The notes beneath the pieces are model-generated. The model did not search any database. It had not been told where the DNA came from and saw only the letters and a program-made list of their open reading frames with translations. The position numbers were made by a program, and so were the translations under genes. From Lepisosteus oculatus (lineage: Eukaryota > Chordata > Actinopteri > Semionotiformes > Lepisosteidae), in NCBI RefSeq assembly GCF_040954835.1, contig NC_090706.1, positions 38,263,148 to 38,327,147 of the forward strand: 64,000 nt of DNA, read 5' to 3'. Of this stretch, positions 21,845 to 34,059 are shown in pieces. Each line of letters starts with the position of its first letter. Position 1 is the stretch's first letter.

Positions 21845-22290
21845 ACAGCCTTTCGCACCGGCTCTAGATCTACAACACTTCCAGTTTGTCATCACAGTAC
21901 GCGAGCTCCCTCTGCTGGACCTAGGCGAGATAAATTCAGAAATCTAATCCCAGAGTTCCCACACCTGCCAGAGTCACAACGGGTCCCAATCCTACTGGGA
22001 GAGGGAGGAGGGAACTCAGTTGATCTGGCAGCCCAGTATGTGATCTCCTGTCACAGCCTGCGGAACAGTGAGTCCGTCTCCCAATAATGCTCCAGCCGCC
22101 TACAGTATATGTCAATATTTAATAATATGTCTTTGTTGTAAATGTCTGTAACATGTCTGTAGATTTTATTTTACTTCTATTTTTTGTTTTGTTCTATGTT
22201 AATTTTATTATTTTTATTTGCTTTGGCAACACTGATTGTACCCATCGGTCATGCTAATTAAAGCACCTTGAATTGAATTGAATTGAATTA
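21845..22290 (+). mobile_element. 5'-truncated LINE: end of ORF2, 3' UTR and (GAATT)n tail
   Basis: The frame ending at 22087 reads STRAPSAGPRRDKFRN, PHLPESQRVPILLGEG, then LAAQYVISCHSLRNSES, the usual C-terminal end of L1-like LINE reverse-transcriptase ORFs in fish (LLGE, then a motif with CH..R). An AT-rich 3' UTR follows, with GGCAACACTGATTGTACCC, ATTAAAGCACC and a (GAATT)4 tail at 22270-22289. The element lacks its enzymatic domains, so it is dead. Confidence 0.7.
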
Positions 22291-22436
22291 AAAAGAACAT
22301 ATTTTCCCGGGAAAAAAAAAGAAAAAGGAAACTGTGACTTTTCAAAGTACTGTACTTTGGCGCCCTCATGTGTGTGTGAGATGAAGGTCAACACCGCAGT
22401 TTCAGGGAGCTCAGTAAGTTCTTGCTCTCTTTTCGA

Positions 22437-23006
22437 TTAATAATAATAATTAATAATTGCTTACACTTATATAGCGCTTTTCTGGACACTCCACTCAAAG
22501 CGCTTTACAGGTAATGGGGACTCCCCTCCACCACCACCAATGTGCAGCATCCACCTGGATGATGCGACGGCAGCCATAGTGCGCCAGAACGCTCACCACA
22601 CATCAGCTATCAGTGGGGAGGAGAGCAGAGTAATGTAGCCAATTCATAGAGGGGGATTATTAGGAGGCCATGATTAGTAAGGGCCAATTGGAAATTTGGC
22701 CAGGACACCGGGGTACACCCCTACTCTTTTCGAGAAGCGCCCTGGGATTTTTAATGACCACAGAGAGTCAGGACCTCGGTTTTACGTCTCATCCGAAGGA
22801 CGGCGCCTGTTTACAGTATAGTGTCCCCATCACTATACTGGGGCATTAGGACCCACATGGACCACAGGGTGAGCACCCCCTGCTGGCCCCACTAACACCT
22901 CTTCCAGCAGCAACCGACTCATTTTAATTTCGTACCTAGGATTTTAGCCCTCAGTCTTCCAGTTAAGAGGTCGGAACCCTAAGCACGACTCAACACCGCT
23001 TCCCCC
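22437..23006 (-). mobile_element. Near full-length tRNA-derived SINE (family A)
   Basis: On the minus strand it starts GGGGGAAGCGGTGTTGAGTCG, with GGGCTAAAATCC as a degraded B box, followed by a long body (CGCCGTCCTTCGGATGAGACG, CCCAGGGCGCTTCTCG, CACATTGGTGGTGGTGGAG) and ends GTAAAGCGCTTTGAGTG, AAAAGCGCTATATAAGTG and an ATT-rich tail. About 570 bp. Flanking AGTTCTTGCTCTCTTTTCG and AGTTCGTGTTGTTTTTTTG may be a decayed target-site duplication (14 of 19 match). Other copies in the window allow the ends to be set. Confidence 0.8.
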
Positions 23007-23009
23007 AGT

Positions 23010-23800
23010 TCGTGTTGTTTTTTTGTCGTCCCGCCTTCCACCCGTGTAACTACAGCACGTCAGACGCAGCGGGACATGCAGCCCCTGGCCCGGGGCAGGG
23101 CAGCCGGGCAGCCGGGCTGCAGCTGCAGTGAGGATCCCCGGGGTGACCGGACAGCCGCTCAGCTGCCTGTGAAGCAGACACCTCCCCTAGAATAGTGCTT
23201 TTTACCCGCGCCTTCTCCAGTACGACCTTTACCAGACCCCATCTGGTTAGGCCACGCTTAACCCATCGTGAAACCTCAACCAGATTTTTTGTAGCTATTT
23301 CTGAACCACGGCATTCCCAGTGTAGCTGCTCACCTGTCGTGAAGACCCCATTAGCCTATAAAATATCGTGTATGGTTTTGCTGCCTTGGGTTGTTCAGGG
23401 AGACTTTGCGGCGATGGGTCTCCTGTGCGTCACATGAAGTCTCGATATTGCTTCCACAAATCTTTCCGAAGCAAGATTAAGTCGTCTGACCACATACAAC
23501 TCCAATATTTTTCGCATTAGGCATTGGAAATAGTCCGTGGAGTGTTGTAAGACTGGTAATAATATATGTCCTAAGCTAAAGCCGAGGGCTGGACCATGAA
23601 CATCTATTTTCATGTCCTAAAATTAGATGTTCTTTTTTTGGTGCCTACATTATTCCTGTATTCATAAGTATTCTGCTTGAATAAAATAGCAGAGCAAGCC
23701 CGGATCTTGTTATTTTAACTGGCGTGTGTCTCAAACTCTTTCTATAAAAATATCGCAGGATCGTTTTTTAGCAGATATACAGTTAGCACTTGGCACCGAC
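23010..23800. other. Unannotated sequence before the CpG-rich promoter
   Basis: GC-rich around 23060-23160 (GGGCAGCCGGGCAGCCGGGC), otherwise without recognisable genes. It could hold distal promoter elements of the gene starting at 24190. Confidence 0.45.
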
Positions 23801-23819
23801 ACCCACACTCGAGAACTGC

Positions 23820-24189
23820 CAAAGCCTTCCCTCCGGCCGGCCGCGGCGCGCTGCCCTCTCCGCTATTGGACAGCTCCTCGGAGATACCGATATCCACGTG
23901 TTGTTGTTTTATCATTTAAACACAGATCAGGCGGGAGTTTCTGTTAAATTGTGGGGTGTTTTTTTTCCCCCTCTCTCTCTCTCTGTTGCGCTTTTTTGTT
24001 TCCTTCGGAATGACGCTATAGCTCGTTGAATCCCCGCTCAGGAAGAAGAAGAAGAAGAAGAAGAAGGAGAAAAACGTTAGAGCGGGTTATTTCTTTCTTT
24101 CTCCTTCCTCCTTCCACCACCTGCTGCACCTCGACCCCAGCTGTAGATTCGTTAAGGTATTTCCACCTGCGTCCGCCGACCGCCCCGAG
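23820..24189 (+). promoter_or_regulatory. CpG-rich promoter and 5' UTR of the gene beginning at 24190
   Basis: GGCCGGCCGCGGCGCG at about 23835-23850, a reverse CCAAT box (ATTGG, 23865-23869) and a CT-rich tract (about 23968-23984), then a (GAA)n run at 24042-24066 probably within the 5' UTR. CpG density rises sharply from 23820 and persists to about 24500, as in a CpG-island promoter without a TATA box. Confidence 0.55.
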
Positions 24190-24292
24190 ATGGGAAACAG
24201 TGAATCCTTCCCCGTGCCGAGCAGGCAGTCCTGGAGCGCGCTGTCCCCCCCGGTCAAAGGCGCCGACTGGCAGCGAGCGGGCGGCACGGCCG
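24190..24292 (+). CDS. First coding exon of a protein starting Met-Gly-Asn; possibly a neuralized-type E3 ligase
   Basis: ATG with G at -3 and +4 opens 34 codons plus one base: MGNSESFPVPSRQSW, then SPPVKGADWQRAGGTA, ending at a strong donor G|GTGAGT (24293). Gly2 followed by Asn-Ser-Glu-Ser fits an N-myristoylation signal. NEURL1 and NEURL1B also begin MGN, and NEURL1 begins with a short phase-1 first exon of similar character; NEURL1B adjoins DUSP1 in human. Against this, human NEURL1B and DUSP1 are convergent whereas here both run left to right, and no neuralized-domain exon was found before 64 kb. The exon is likely real; the identity is uncertain, so no symbol is given. Confidence 0.5.
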
Positions 24293-25800
24293 GTGAGTGA
24301 CTCCCGTTGTTTCCACTCGGCGCTGCGGCGTTTGACAGGGGCGCTTTCCGGCTCCTCGTTTCCCCCCCACGCTTTCCCACGGCCAGCACGCCGCGTGTGT
24401 GTGCGGCGAGATTAAAAACAAAAGAGAGAGAGAGACAGAAGAGAAGTTGGCTCGGGATGGCGTGGGCTGCACACGGCGGGCGTTGTGTTCCGAGAAACAC
24501 GCCAGGTGACACACGGGGGTAAACCTGCCGTTTCTTACAGGCAAGATAGGAGCGCCGTGCACCTCGGGGTCCCGTGGACAGAAATCCGATCGCAATCTTT
24601 CCAACTATTGTCGTGCATTTTTTTCCCAGTCAATACCTGCCAGTTACCACACGGGACTCCTGCGTGCAGTGTATTCCATTTGAAAAATGAAAATCCCAAC
24701 CGCTCCCCTAGGAAATATCCACCTGACAGCAACTGTTGCTGCTAATTGGCATGTTACCATTATTGACTAAAGACGGTCGCTCTTTTTTTTAATGAATGCG
24801 TTTTTTGTTGTTGCTGCTGGTATTGCTATTTATCAATTTCGGGGTGAAAACAAATGTATTTAATGCTGTATTGAAAATGTTTACTCTTTGACGAGAAGTT
24901 TACTGAACTGTGGTTTTGTAATTATAAGGTATCCACTTAAAAAAAATGGATTAAAATAATTCGTTTTTTTTCGACACGTTGTTCAAAAGTACTCTGAAAC
25001 CCAACGTACCCTAATCCGGCTGTTATGTGCGATTTGTGCCGAAGAATAAGGGTGCACAATGCGTGGACCAACCTGTGATTGACTCCGCTATCCAACACAC
25101 TTCGATAGGCCTGGAAAGGTTGTTTTACTGAATCCAGCAAATGCGTCTTAATCAAGATGAGTTACATTTGCGTGTTCATTGGTTAAATTGCCCTGAAGAC
25201 TCCTGTGGCCTTTTCCCTCCCGTCAATTTTACTCTGGAAAGAAATGAGTACCTTAAAGATCAGAATTTAACAGGTAGGCATCAGTCGCTAAAGTTTGACA
25301 GTTGTTCGGATTCTAAATTGGATTGGCGTTGTGGTGTGTAGTTCTGAAACCTCTAGACTAGATTTTAATAATTTGCTTAAGAAACAGTCTGGCTGTTGTA
25401 CCACACATGCTGTTTCTGGGGGTACAGAGTACAGAAGGTCTTCCAGTTGTGCTCAAAGCTGGGTTTTGGAAAAGCTTTAATGAAACTGAATGAAGCTGAC
25501 AATAATTCTCAAGTTGTGTTTGAACCGATGACAAAGCCATACGTCCATTTTAAAACAAATGATGATCTCACAGCTCCTCCTGTACACCGCTGGGATTTCA
25601 TGTCATATTGCTCTGCTTTGGCTCGTGGGGTTTGGTTTTATACAAACTGTTCTGTTTTTTTCTGTCTTTTGAGGTTTTGATAACACCTAATTGGCAAAGG
25701 TTATGTACTGCAGGTGTCCTGTTTTTTCTTCTCTTTGGCTGAATGCACCTTCAGAATGACCAGAACACTGGTTTGGTTTGGCTGTTTTATAGTGGTTTTG
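24293..25800. other. Start of the presumed long first intron
   Basis: CpG-rich to about 24500, then AT-rich without exons. Nothing else recognised. Confidence 0.45.
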
Positions 25801-25834
25801 TTTGGCAGTTTGGCAACTTGTGATGATTCATTTA

Positions 25835-26180
25835 CTCAAGGTGTTCCACAATGTTCAGTTCAGGCACCTTTCCTATCTAGTACATCCAGTAAATGAAGCC
25901 ACTTGGCCAGATAATTCACAATCGTGGACTTGGGTTTCAAATTATGCTGATGACACAAATTTAAAAGGAGACTAATTTTGCTAGAACCATGGTGCTTTCT
26001 GTCTAACATTAAGATATGGATTTAGAGACCGTGCAAAATGTAGAGATTTTTAAATCTCACTTAAAGACTTATTTTAGGCTACAGCTTTAATGTATAATTT
26101 GGTTTTCTGTTGGTTATGACTGTGGTTCCTTTTTTTTTTGGGGCACCCGCACTTAAGGTTTTGAAAAGTGCTAATAAATA
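25835..26180 (+). mobile_element. Decayed non-LTR reverse-transcriptase fragment
   Basis: Broken frames read GVPQCSVQAPF (family motif GVPQGSVLGPLLF), then LGFQ...NYADDTN (the YADD catalytic box) about 100 bp later, then FKSHLKTYFRL near the end (family TFKSHLKTYLF). Frames are interrupted by stops and shifts. A tail with CTAATAAATAAATG follows. Confidence 0.7.
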
Positions 26181-26189
26181 AATGTTTGT

Positions 26190-27580
26190 TAGGCTACTGT
26201 ATACTGTGTACATTTTGCACTGTGTACATTTTTACAAATTGCATACTTGAGTCAAGTATACCAATGAGTAAAAATTAGATATTTACTACATTAAAAGGTA
26301 AAAACATGGGACCATTGCAGCCTATGGGCCTGTCCTGGACTGCATTTGGCAGGAGTGACATGGGAGGCACTGTATGCAAATACTGTCATTGCACCTTGAA
26401 ATTCAGTTCTGATCATGTGTCTGATGTCAGGCAGGCACAATGACATCTTACCTACTCTTGAGACTCTAGTGGTGCCAATATGATCTGGAGAGCTCTAAGT
26501 GGAAGTGGTGGACTCCATCTCTTGAGGTGGACATTGCTGTTGCCACCTTAGTTCTAATCGGCACCTGTCTTCCACATTTAAAACATTACTAAGAGCATTG
26601 CAATCCAGTGCATCGGAGCAGAGCTACAACATAACTATTAAAGCAAGTTGACAGAAGGCTGACTTGTCCAATAATCCTTCTTCTGCTTGGTGGAACTGGA
26701 TCACACAGGTCTTACTAGACCTTACCTTCAACAAATGCTTTCAATCAGCTCTGGACTTCAAATACATGCGCGTGTATGATCTGGGCTTTGAAGCCTGCTT
26801 TGTGATGTACGTTAATGCATTTAAAGATCAAAAATATATTTTTTAATCTGCATTTTATATAGTTTAACTTTTTTGATCCGGTTCTTGAGACACAGGGCCA
26901 GGAGGCTCACACTGCTGCAACCAAAACCCCAAATCTGCAGCACATTCAAGCATGCATTTTGTATAATACTGTCTGTTTAATACTGGCTGTCAGGAAATAC
27001 ACCGTCTTGCCCTCAGATTTAGCCAGGTGTGTGCAAGTGCTGACTGAGCTCCTGATTGATTTTAATGGATGTCTTGTTTTCGTTTGATCTGCACTCGAGT
27101 GAGCACACACCTCCTCGTCTGCTCTAATCCGGTCCGATGGGAGAGGGATTGTGTGTCATTCATCATACTGTGCCGTGCTGGGCTGGCTCTCTCTGGACAG
27201 CAATGACTTTCTCTCTGCGTGTCGCTGCCTGGTCCGTTTCGTTCAGCTTCTAAAAGATGAAGCAAATTCTGTGAAGCTGCAAATAATAAGCAAGAAGGAA
27301 CAAGTGTGTCGGAGGTAATTTACCATTTAATAGGCAGAAGAAAGCCTTGGCACAGGAGAAGTGAGAGATTGAGATCGTCTGTAAATTACAGTTGGCATCA
27401 TGGATTTTTGATGTTGTCTTAATTTTGTAATGAAATAGACAGCTTCCAGCTCTCTGATCTCTTTTACACATGTTGTACATCCAAATCAATTTAAATTTTA
27501 TATTTTTGATTTGACGTTTTATTGATTTATTCTTCCCGTGTTACAATTACGGTATTATACATCTGTTTTAATAGTACTAA
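26190..27580. other. Non-coding stretch
   Basis: No exon, RNA gene or repeat recognised with confidence. Confidence 0.5.
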
Positions 27581-27584
27581 TATC

Positions 27585-27898
27585 CTTACACGTACTGTAT
27601 ATAATGCTTTTCTAGACACTCCACTCAAAGCACCTTACAGGTGATGGGGATCCCCTCCACCACCACCACCAGTGTGCAGCCCCACCTGGATGATGCTCCA
27701 GTCCTCTCCCCACACACCAGCTCTCAGTGGGGAGGAGAGTGAGGAAGCCAGTTCAGAGATGGGGATTAATTAGGAGGCCATGATTAGTAAAGGCCAGGGA
27801 AAACTTTGGCCAGGACACTGGGGTAACTAACACCCCTACTCTTTTTTCGAAAACCCTGGGATTTTTAATGACTGCAGAGAATCAGCACCTCAGTTTTT
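27585..27898 (-). mobile_element. SINE family A, 5'-truncated copy
   Basis: It matches the 3' half of the element at 22437-23006: GACACTCCACTCAAAGC, CCCCTCCACCACCACCACC, CAGTGGGGAGGAGAG, TTAGGAGGCCATGATTAGTAA, CTGGGATTTTTAATGA. It lacks the tRNA-like head and is more diverged than the 22.4-kb and 59.9-kb copies. Confidence 0.8.
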
Positions 27899-28299
27899 GT
27901 AGATTTACTGTGTTTCCATCCTGTGTATAAATACCAAGAAGTGACACAATACAGCACTTTTGTTTCTTCCCACCTTATATAATGTTAACATCAATGGTCG
28001 TTTGGAGTACGAGTTACAATTAATTAAGTGCATCCAACTGTCTAAGCATGTTTAGGCACACAATTATATGAAAATACAATAGCCTCTTTAAGCGGAATAA
28101 TTCAGTGACAATGATGCCACTTGCCTTGTCTGCAAACATCATGAGCTGACTGGAGACTAGCAATACAGCTGAGCCTCGTCTTAGAAAACAAAAATATTAT
28201 GGAAGGCTTAGCCTTAAAAACGATACAGCTGTGGAACAAAACCAGAAAACCTCCAGTCTGACAAAAATACTAAGTCAAATAGTTTCAACAAACCATGCC

Positions 28300-28960
28300 A
28301 TTGAACAATGTACTAAACTTACACGTGTTTATTTCTGCAGTAGGACGTGTTACAATAATGTGACAGGCTTCTCCATCAACCCGGGATGATTGCCCGTTAA
28401 ATGAGCGACGCATCATAAATCGAGCGTTCAGGGCCGACTGCTGATGACTCCAGAGAAGGAGTAAATCAGATAAATAGCTCCCCAGCAATCACTCACTGCA
28501 GGCCGAGATGGATGCACTTGTCTGTTCCGTGTTAGTTTAGTCTGGCGAGAGCTGTTACGAAGTCTCCGTCCTCGACAGGCCGTTCGGTGGGGTGACGCAC
28601 AACGCGGGTCGACGAGGAGCAGAGAAGCGCGATTTTTTTTTTTCAATAAAAGCTGGAGCCAAGAGTGCGGGTGGTACTCTCGACCTCCGAGAGCCGGTGA
28701 AATCCGAGGGCTGTTTTTATTTATTCATCACTTCTGCATTCTCGCTTTGCCAGAGTCCTATAAATTTAGCCCTTTCAGCGCTGTTTAATTTTCCTTTATC
28801 ATAATATTTATCTTCACGTAAGAGAAGGGGCCCAGAAAGGCAGCAAGGCCCGTTGGAGTTTATTTATAGTATTGTTCTCCAAATCATCTCTGTGTTGCCT
28901 CAGCGACTGGGCAATCCGACATTTTAACTCCGATCACCAAAGGGTTAAATTATCTGCGCA
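28300..28960. other. Single-copy-looking block, candidate conserved non-coding element
   Basis: Moderately CpG-rich from 28380 to 28640, then an A/T-rich motif-dense part (CTATAAATTTAGCCC, CAGCGCTGTTTAATTTTCC). No repeat similarity to the rest of the window and no coding frame. Sequence alone cannot prove conservation. Confidence 0.25.
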
Positions 28961-28964
28961 TCCA

Positions 28965-29960
28965 CGTCTGTAAGGAAGGTTTCATTATTTCACAGATGCT
29001 GATTTTCTAAATTAAAAAAAAAATCTACAAACAAGAGGGTATAAAAGCTTATTGGCTCCACCGGGGGAAAATATTGGGTTTAAACACAATAATTATTTTT
29101 TCTTCGTGAAAATGTAACATTGTGGGGGGCACTACTATTGCATATATACGGCAATATATTCATATTTCCCCATTATTTACACAATATCTTCACACTCCCC
29201 TTTGTGCAAATATAATTAACATAAAACAATTACGATGTCTCACCAGTTAGACCTATACCCACTAGTGGTTTACAGCCGTTCTGTATACATAAAACACAAA
29301 AAGGTTTCAGCCTATGCTTATATGGAATGCATCTGAATTTGGTTTTACACAGCAGCCAGCAAGACACGTGTCGTGTGAAGGGACAAGGAACTGACAGTAT
29401 TTCCGCGTCGGTCCGCATAGTCATGAACGTAATGAAATACGGCAATGCATCCATCAAAATCCCAAAACAATTCAAGGTCGCCACGCCAGGCTGCTTGCCG
29501 TAGCCAACAGAGTAACGCATTTATGAAGAGAGGCCTGTAGGTGGCGATGTGTTGGCATCAGTATTTTGAAAATAACGCAATGTTATTATCCGTGCATTAT
29601 CTCGCAATACTTTTTCTCCGTGGCGCTAATAGGCTTCCGTAAGAGGGTTCTATCTTACATTAGAAATATCAGAATTTGTAATTGACTGCAATGAAATAGT
29701 GATTGAAGTTCAACCTTCTCTTGCCTGATAAACGGTATTGGTACCTGTAATCGACCAATTGCAAGCGAATTATGCACACAACCATTGTTTTATGATAAAT
29801 GGTGTACAATAAATGTTTAAGAAACACTTGTATAAATGTACACTGCTCTATACATTAAAATGGGGATTATATTTTATTGGCACACTGATTAACCTTACAC
29901 CTGGCTGACAGTAGTGTAAAGGAGATACTCACGTGTTGCTACTGTACATTGCTGACAGGG
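28965..29960. other. AT-rich non-coding stretch
   Basis: Contains a CTCF-like match CCTGTAGGTGGCGA at 29534-29547 (12 of 14 positions of the core consensus). Nothing else recognised. Confidence 0.45.
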
Positions 29961-29969
29961 GAGAGTTCA

Positions 29970-30430
29970 CAGTTCGGATGGCAGTGGAAGAGAGGCTGAG
30001 GGTGAGGCAGGCAGCTGTGAGCTGGAGGGGAGGATTCTGAAGTAAACCTGTAGGCATGATCGGAGGTACAGCTCGTGTCTACAGAGAGAGTTCATGATCT
30101 GTGATCTGTGGTGCCCTGGACATGATCCTCTCCGGTTTTTCTGTTGTACAGCTGTCCAAATTCCCATACCAAACTGTGATGGAAGCTCTCAGGACACTTT
30201 GATCCTGGCTGTGTAGAGCTGATGAGGAAGCTGCCGGTTCTCTCTGTGTTTCTTACCTTGCCTGAGAAAGTACATCCTCTGCTGCCCCTTCTTAACAATA
30301 TGATAACGTGTTGGTGCTCCATTCATGTCGTTACTTATGTATGATCCCTAAAATCTGAAGGAATGTGTCGTCACTATAGGGCGGTGCTTCATGATGAAAA
30401 TCTTCACCTCGGCCTTCAGACCTGCCTTTC
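29970..30430 (-). mobile_element. Decayed LINE reverse-transcriptase C-terminal fragment
   Basis: On the minus strand, broken frames read HIVKKGQQRMYFLRQ (family motif KKAQQRMYFLRQLRKF), then sequence matching the SITVWYG region (RIKVS, then the SLVWEFGQL-like stretch) followed by a degraded C terminus. It is interrupted by frameshifts and stops. Confidence 0.6.
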
Positions 30431-30439
30431 AGTGCAGCC

Positions 30440-33400
30440 GAATGTGTGCCGATCCTAACTGACTCCTGGCCGAGTGGGCTTCGGGTGTGTACTATGAACT
30501 ATAAAATCCATGTGGAGATACCTACTGAACCAAAGAGTAAAATGGCTCCCATTTCTGAAAACAGAGTGAAAGCCCCAATGGGAGAACCCCCAGTTTTATA
30601 TAGAACGGCAAATTCAATATGTTGTAGTCTCCTTAAAAAAAATATTTTCATGGCAGGCCCATGTATCCTCGTGTATCTAAATGCGTCTATTTATATATTC
30701 ACACTTATGCATACAATATAGTACAATCTGACAGCCTTGAATTAGCTGGTGATGGAAGAAGGGCCTTCTGGCACTCCAGAGCTCCCTGCTGCCTGAAGAG
30801 GCCCTGTGTGTCTCATAGTTGGGATGTTTTTGAGAGATGGGGTATAAATACTGGCAAGAGATGAAGTGGAGGTGATTCTGATATTTGATATAATTTAATT
30901 AATTCTGAACAAACTGCACGGTTTGTTTAACGGTACATATAAATTAGAAGCTTATTTATGCCTACTGAGTCATGCGACCTTTCTCCCCTTGCAGCACTAC
31001 AACCTTTCTGGCTGTGGCGCACATAGTTAAGCTACACCTTTGTATGAATGCCAGATGTTTTTTTTAGCAAATGCACCACGACATTTCTGTGATAGGTCAG
31101 CACAGGAAGTCCATCATCGCCTTGCCCTTTAAACAAAGAAACAGCAAGAACATCCTACTTGTTACCCATTTTTAACAGCTCGATTCCCATCCAAGTCCAC
31201 CTTTCTGGCCCTAAGGCAGGGATTTTGGGAAAGGGAGGAAGAGAACTTCTTTTATTTTTTCCTAACCATAATATGGTAGTCAGCACTCGGCCAGAAAAAC
31301 TTCATTGTGCTATAAACATCTGAACTACTGCAAATAGAGCATGTCTCCCTGATCTGATTATAGCAAAGACTGACTGACACATGATATTGATAACTGCAAA
31401 AAAAAATGAAAAAATTCTAAATATAAGGTTTCAGCTGACATTTATAATGTAGCTGCAAATTGGGACAGGCTGCAGTTATGCATTCCTGCTCCTGTAAGTT
31501 GTCCAACCACAATCATTTTCTAAAAGTGACTAATTGCTCAGTTGGTCATAAACTGCGCGGGACTGTATTTCTCTTACTGCGTTGGAAAACACCAATGAAT
31601 CGATCCAGGCATTGGTATGGTTGTGATAACCAGCTGCTGATCGGATGTGAAATGGTTTTAATGTCCGGTATCTAAGATCGAAAATGCATTCACCGGGAGC
31701 GCTCCTTCTGTCTTCCAAATAGGAAGTGCGTGCCTTTTTCCCATGAAGAGACAACCCTGTAACGGAGCTTTTCTCTGGAGGGAGAAGTTCGTGTCTGGGT
31801 AGCAGTGTGGGATGTTTCCCATGGCTGTCTGGGGAGGGTTAGGGCAGAGCTGCCCATAATCTGAGAGAGCTGTGGGAGGGCAGGAATGTGTTCTGGCTCC
31901 GCTCAGATGACAGAAGGATGGAAGGACTATGTAAATCTTGTCTCTCTTACACTTCCAGAGCTCTACAGCACGCCTGCTGCTATCGGGAGGACAGTACCTT
32001 CTGAAAAAAGACTAGCCAGTTTCATTAGTCACCACAGCTGGAACACAGCGGCGCACCGGAACACTGACATGTCTGAACTTTTCAATCTTCAGTGGAAAGA
32101 TCCAGTTTTTCAAATGCATTTGATTTCCAACATGCGCAAAAGAAACACAAATCTACTGTTTTATGTTTTAACTATTACTAAGAAGCAAACTATAGCTTTT
32201 TTAAATGACTCTTTTTTTTTTTTAAATGAAATGAAAGTTTCACGGTCAAGAGAGACCAAAGTGACCTAGTGATTTTGAGCTTCATAGAAATGTAGGTCAG
32301 TAAGCTTGTATGGTTTTAGCCAGAATGTCTCTGTTTCACTGTTTCAGAATAGTCTTGCATTTTAGTACATTTGGCCAAACTCTCTATGCTTGCAAAGTAG
32401 AACTTTTCAGATTTTTTCCCTAGCCAAGGACTCAGTGGATACCTTCAGTTGTAACTCATCTGTAAATGTCATACACGAAACGTCTCATTGGATGGTGTTC
32501 ACTGGAGAGCCAGGGTCTGGTCATGCGGTACAGTTCAGACTCGGCTGTAGCTCTTACCCCACCAATCACAGTCCCTCTGTGAGGATGAATAAGTCAAACT
32601 GACTGCTTAGAATTCATTCTGAAACCTGTTCCGACATCTCTGTGGTGTAAACGAGCCTGCGTGGTTTTGGGAGTTTTCATCATTTGAAGGTTAAAAAAGG
32701 GTATAGAGAATGTGAGGCATTTCTGTTAAAAGAGTCTTCAGTGCAGCTGAAACGCTGTGTGGAATATCACAGCCTCCTGATTTAAGCACTGCAACAGAAT
32801 AGCTTCTAGCTTCAGTATTTTGTATTCCGTATTTCAGCTTGAAGAAGTTAAATGCTTGACCCTTATTAACCATTTTTAAAACGACAGTTACATTTTGTTA
32901 CATGTTAAGGAAAATATGAAAAGAACAATTTACATCTTAGTGCAAGAGGTGGCAGGTTTCAGAATATTTTCAGTCTTATCTGTACTGAGTGTTCAAGCAT
33001 TGGATGAGGTTATGAACTGAACCTGTACCGCAGCATAAATATAAACCAGTTAGCATTTCTCACTGAGAATATTCACATGTATAAAACGTCTGAAGCTGAA
33101 CCTCAGTGAGAGCCTCCTTAGTGTTCTCCTTAGTTTCTAGCTGAAAGTGCCTTGTGCAGTGATAGCAATACTCTCTGATCCAGTCGAATTAAAAGCTGTA
33201 AAGTGACCTGGGCTGGTTAGATCCTTGCTTAAGTGGGTTAATCCTAAAAGCCTGCATCACGGAAAGGCAGGAGCCAAACCGCACGTCAGGAGTGATGCTC
33301 AGAACGAGATCTGACTCAAAGCCGCTCCAGTCCCCTCCATGGGCTCAGTGTGTGTTTGCAGAGTGTCTTCTGGAGAGATGCCCACTCTGTGTGGATGGGG

Positions 33401-34030
33401 GAGTTTGCCAGCTCCACAGGTAACATGAAAAGCGATTTGGGTGTCAGTCAAGCTTTTAAGGAGCCTGGTAATAAGGTGTGAGAGTGGATAAGCATTTTAC
33501 ACACATTAGGGGTGATTATCTGTCATACAGCAGAGGCCTTTTCAGCAGGAGACTGGAACGACCAGAGATGAACATCAGACATATAATGAGTCAGCACCAG
33601 AGCCAGTGCCTGAAATGAATCTCCTGGTAATAGATACTTTACCTTAGTCTCTGAATTTATGTCCTGTTCTTTGTCTCATATAAGGCTTAATCATAACAGT
33701 GGCTTGTTTTCCAGCTGCTTTTATCAGACATTTGTATTGAAATTAAAAAAAAAACAGGATACAGATACTTGGCCAATTGTGAGACAAAGCAAGGACACCA
33801 AAATTAACTTACGAATAAATCTGTAACACTGACACTGTTCCTAACAGGAATGTGTTGTCTGAGCTTCTACATTCCGTGCATTTTCAATTCTGTGGAGCTT
33901 GAGCCTCAAGTGACATCCACAGGGTGAAACCAGTCTCCTCCCACTTTAGTTTACGGCCCCTCCTTCAGCAGACACGGAGTGATGCATCAAACATGCTTCT
34001 AAAAGAAGCTGAATTTTCGGTTAATACCAG
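30440..34030. other. Non-coding stretch
   Basis: No exon or repeat recognised. Short frames such as 31886-32269 and 32390-32602 lack domains and splice-site support. Confidence 0.45.
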
Positions 34031-34036
34031 GTACAT

Positions 34037-34050
34037 CCAGTAGGTGGCAG
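34037..34050 (+). promoter_or_regulatory. CTCF-type motif, perfect core match
   Basis: CCAGTAGGTGGCAG matches CCASYAGRKGGCRS at all 14 positions. CTCF sites in vertebrates act as insulators or loop anchors. Occupancy cannot be judged from sequence. Confidence 0.5.
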
Positions 34051-34059
34051 TTTTGTGTC

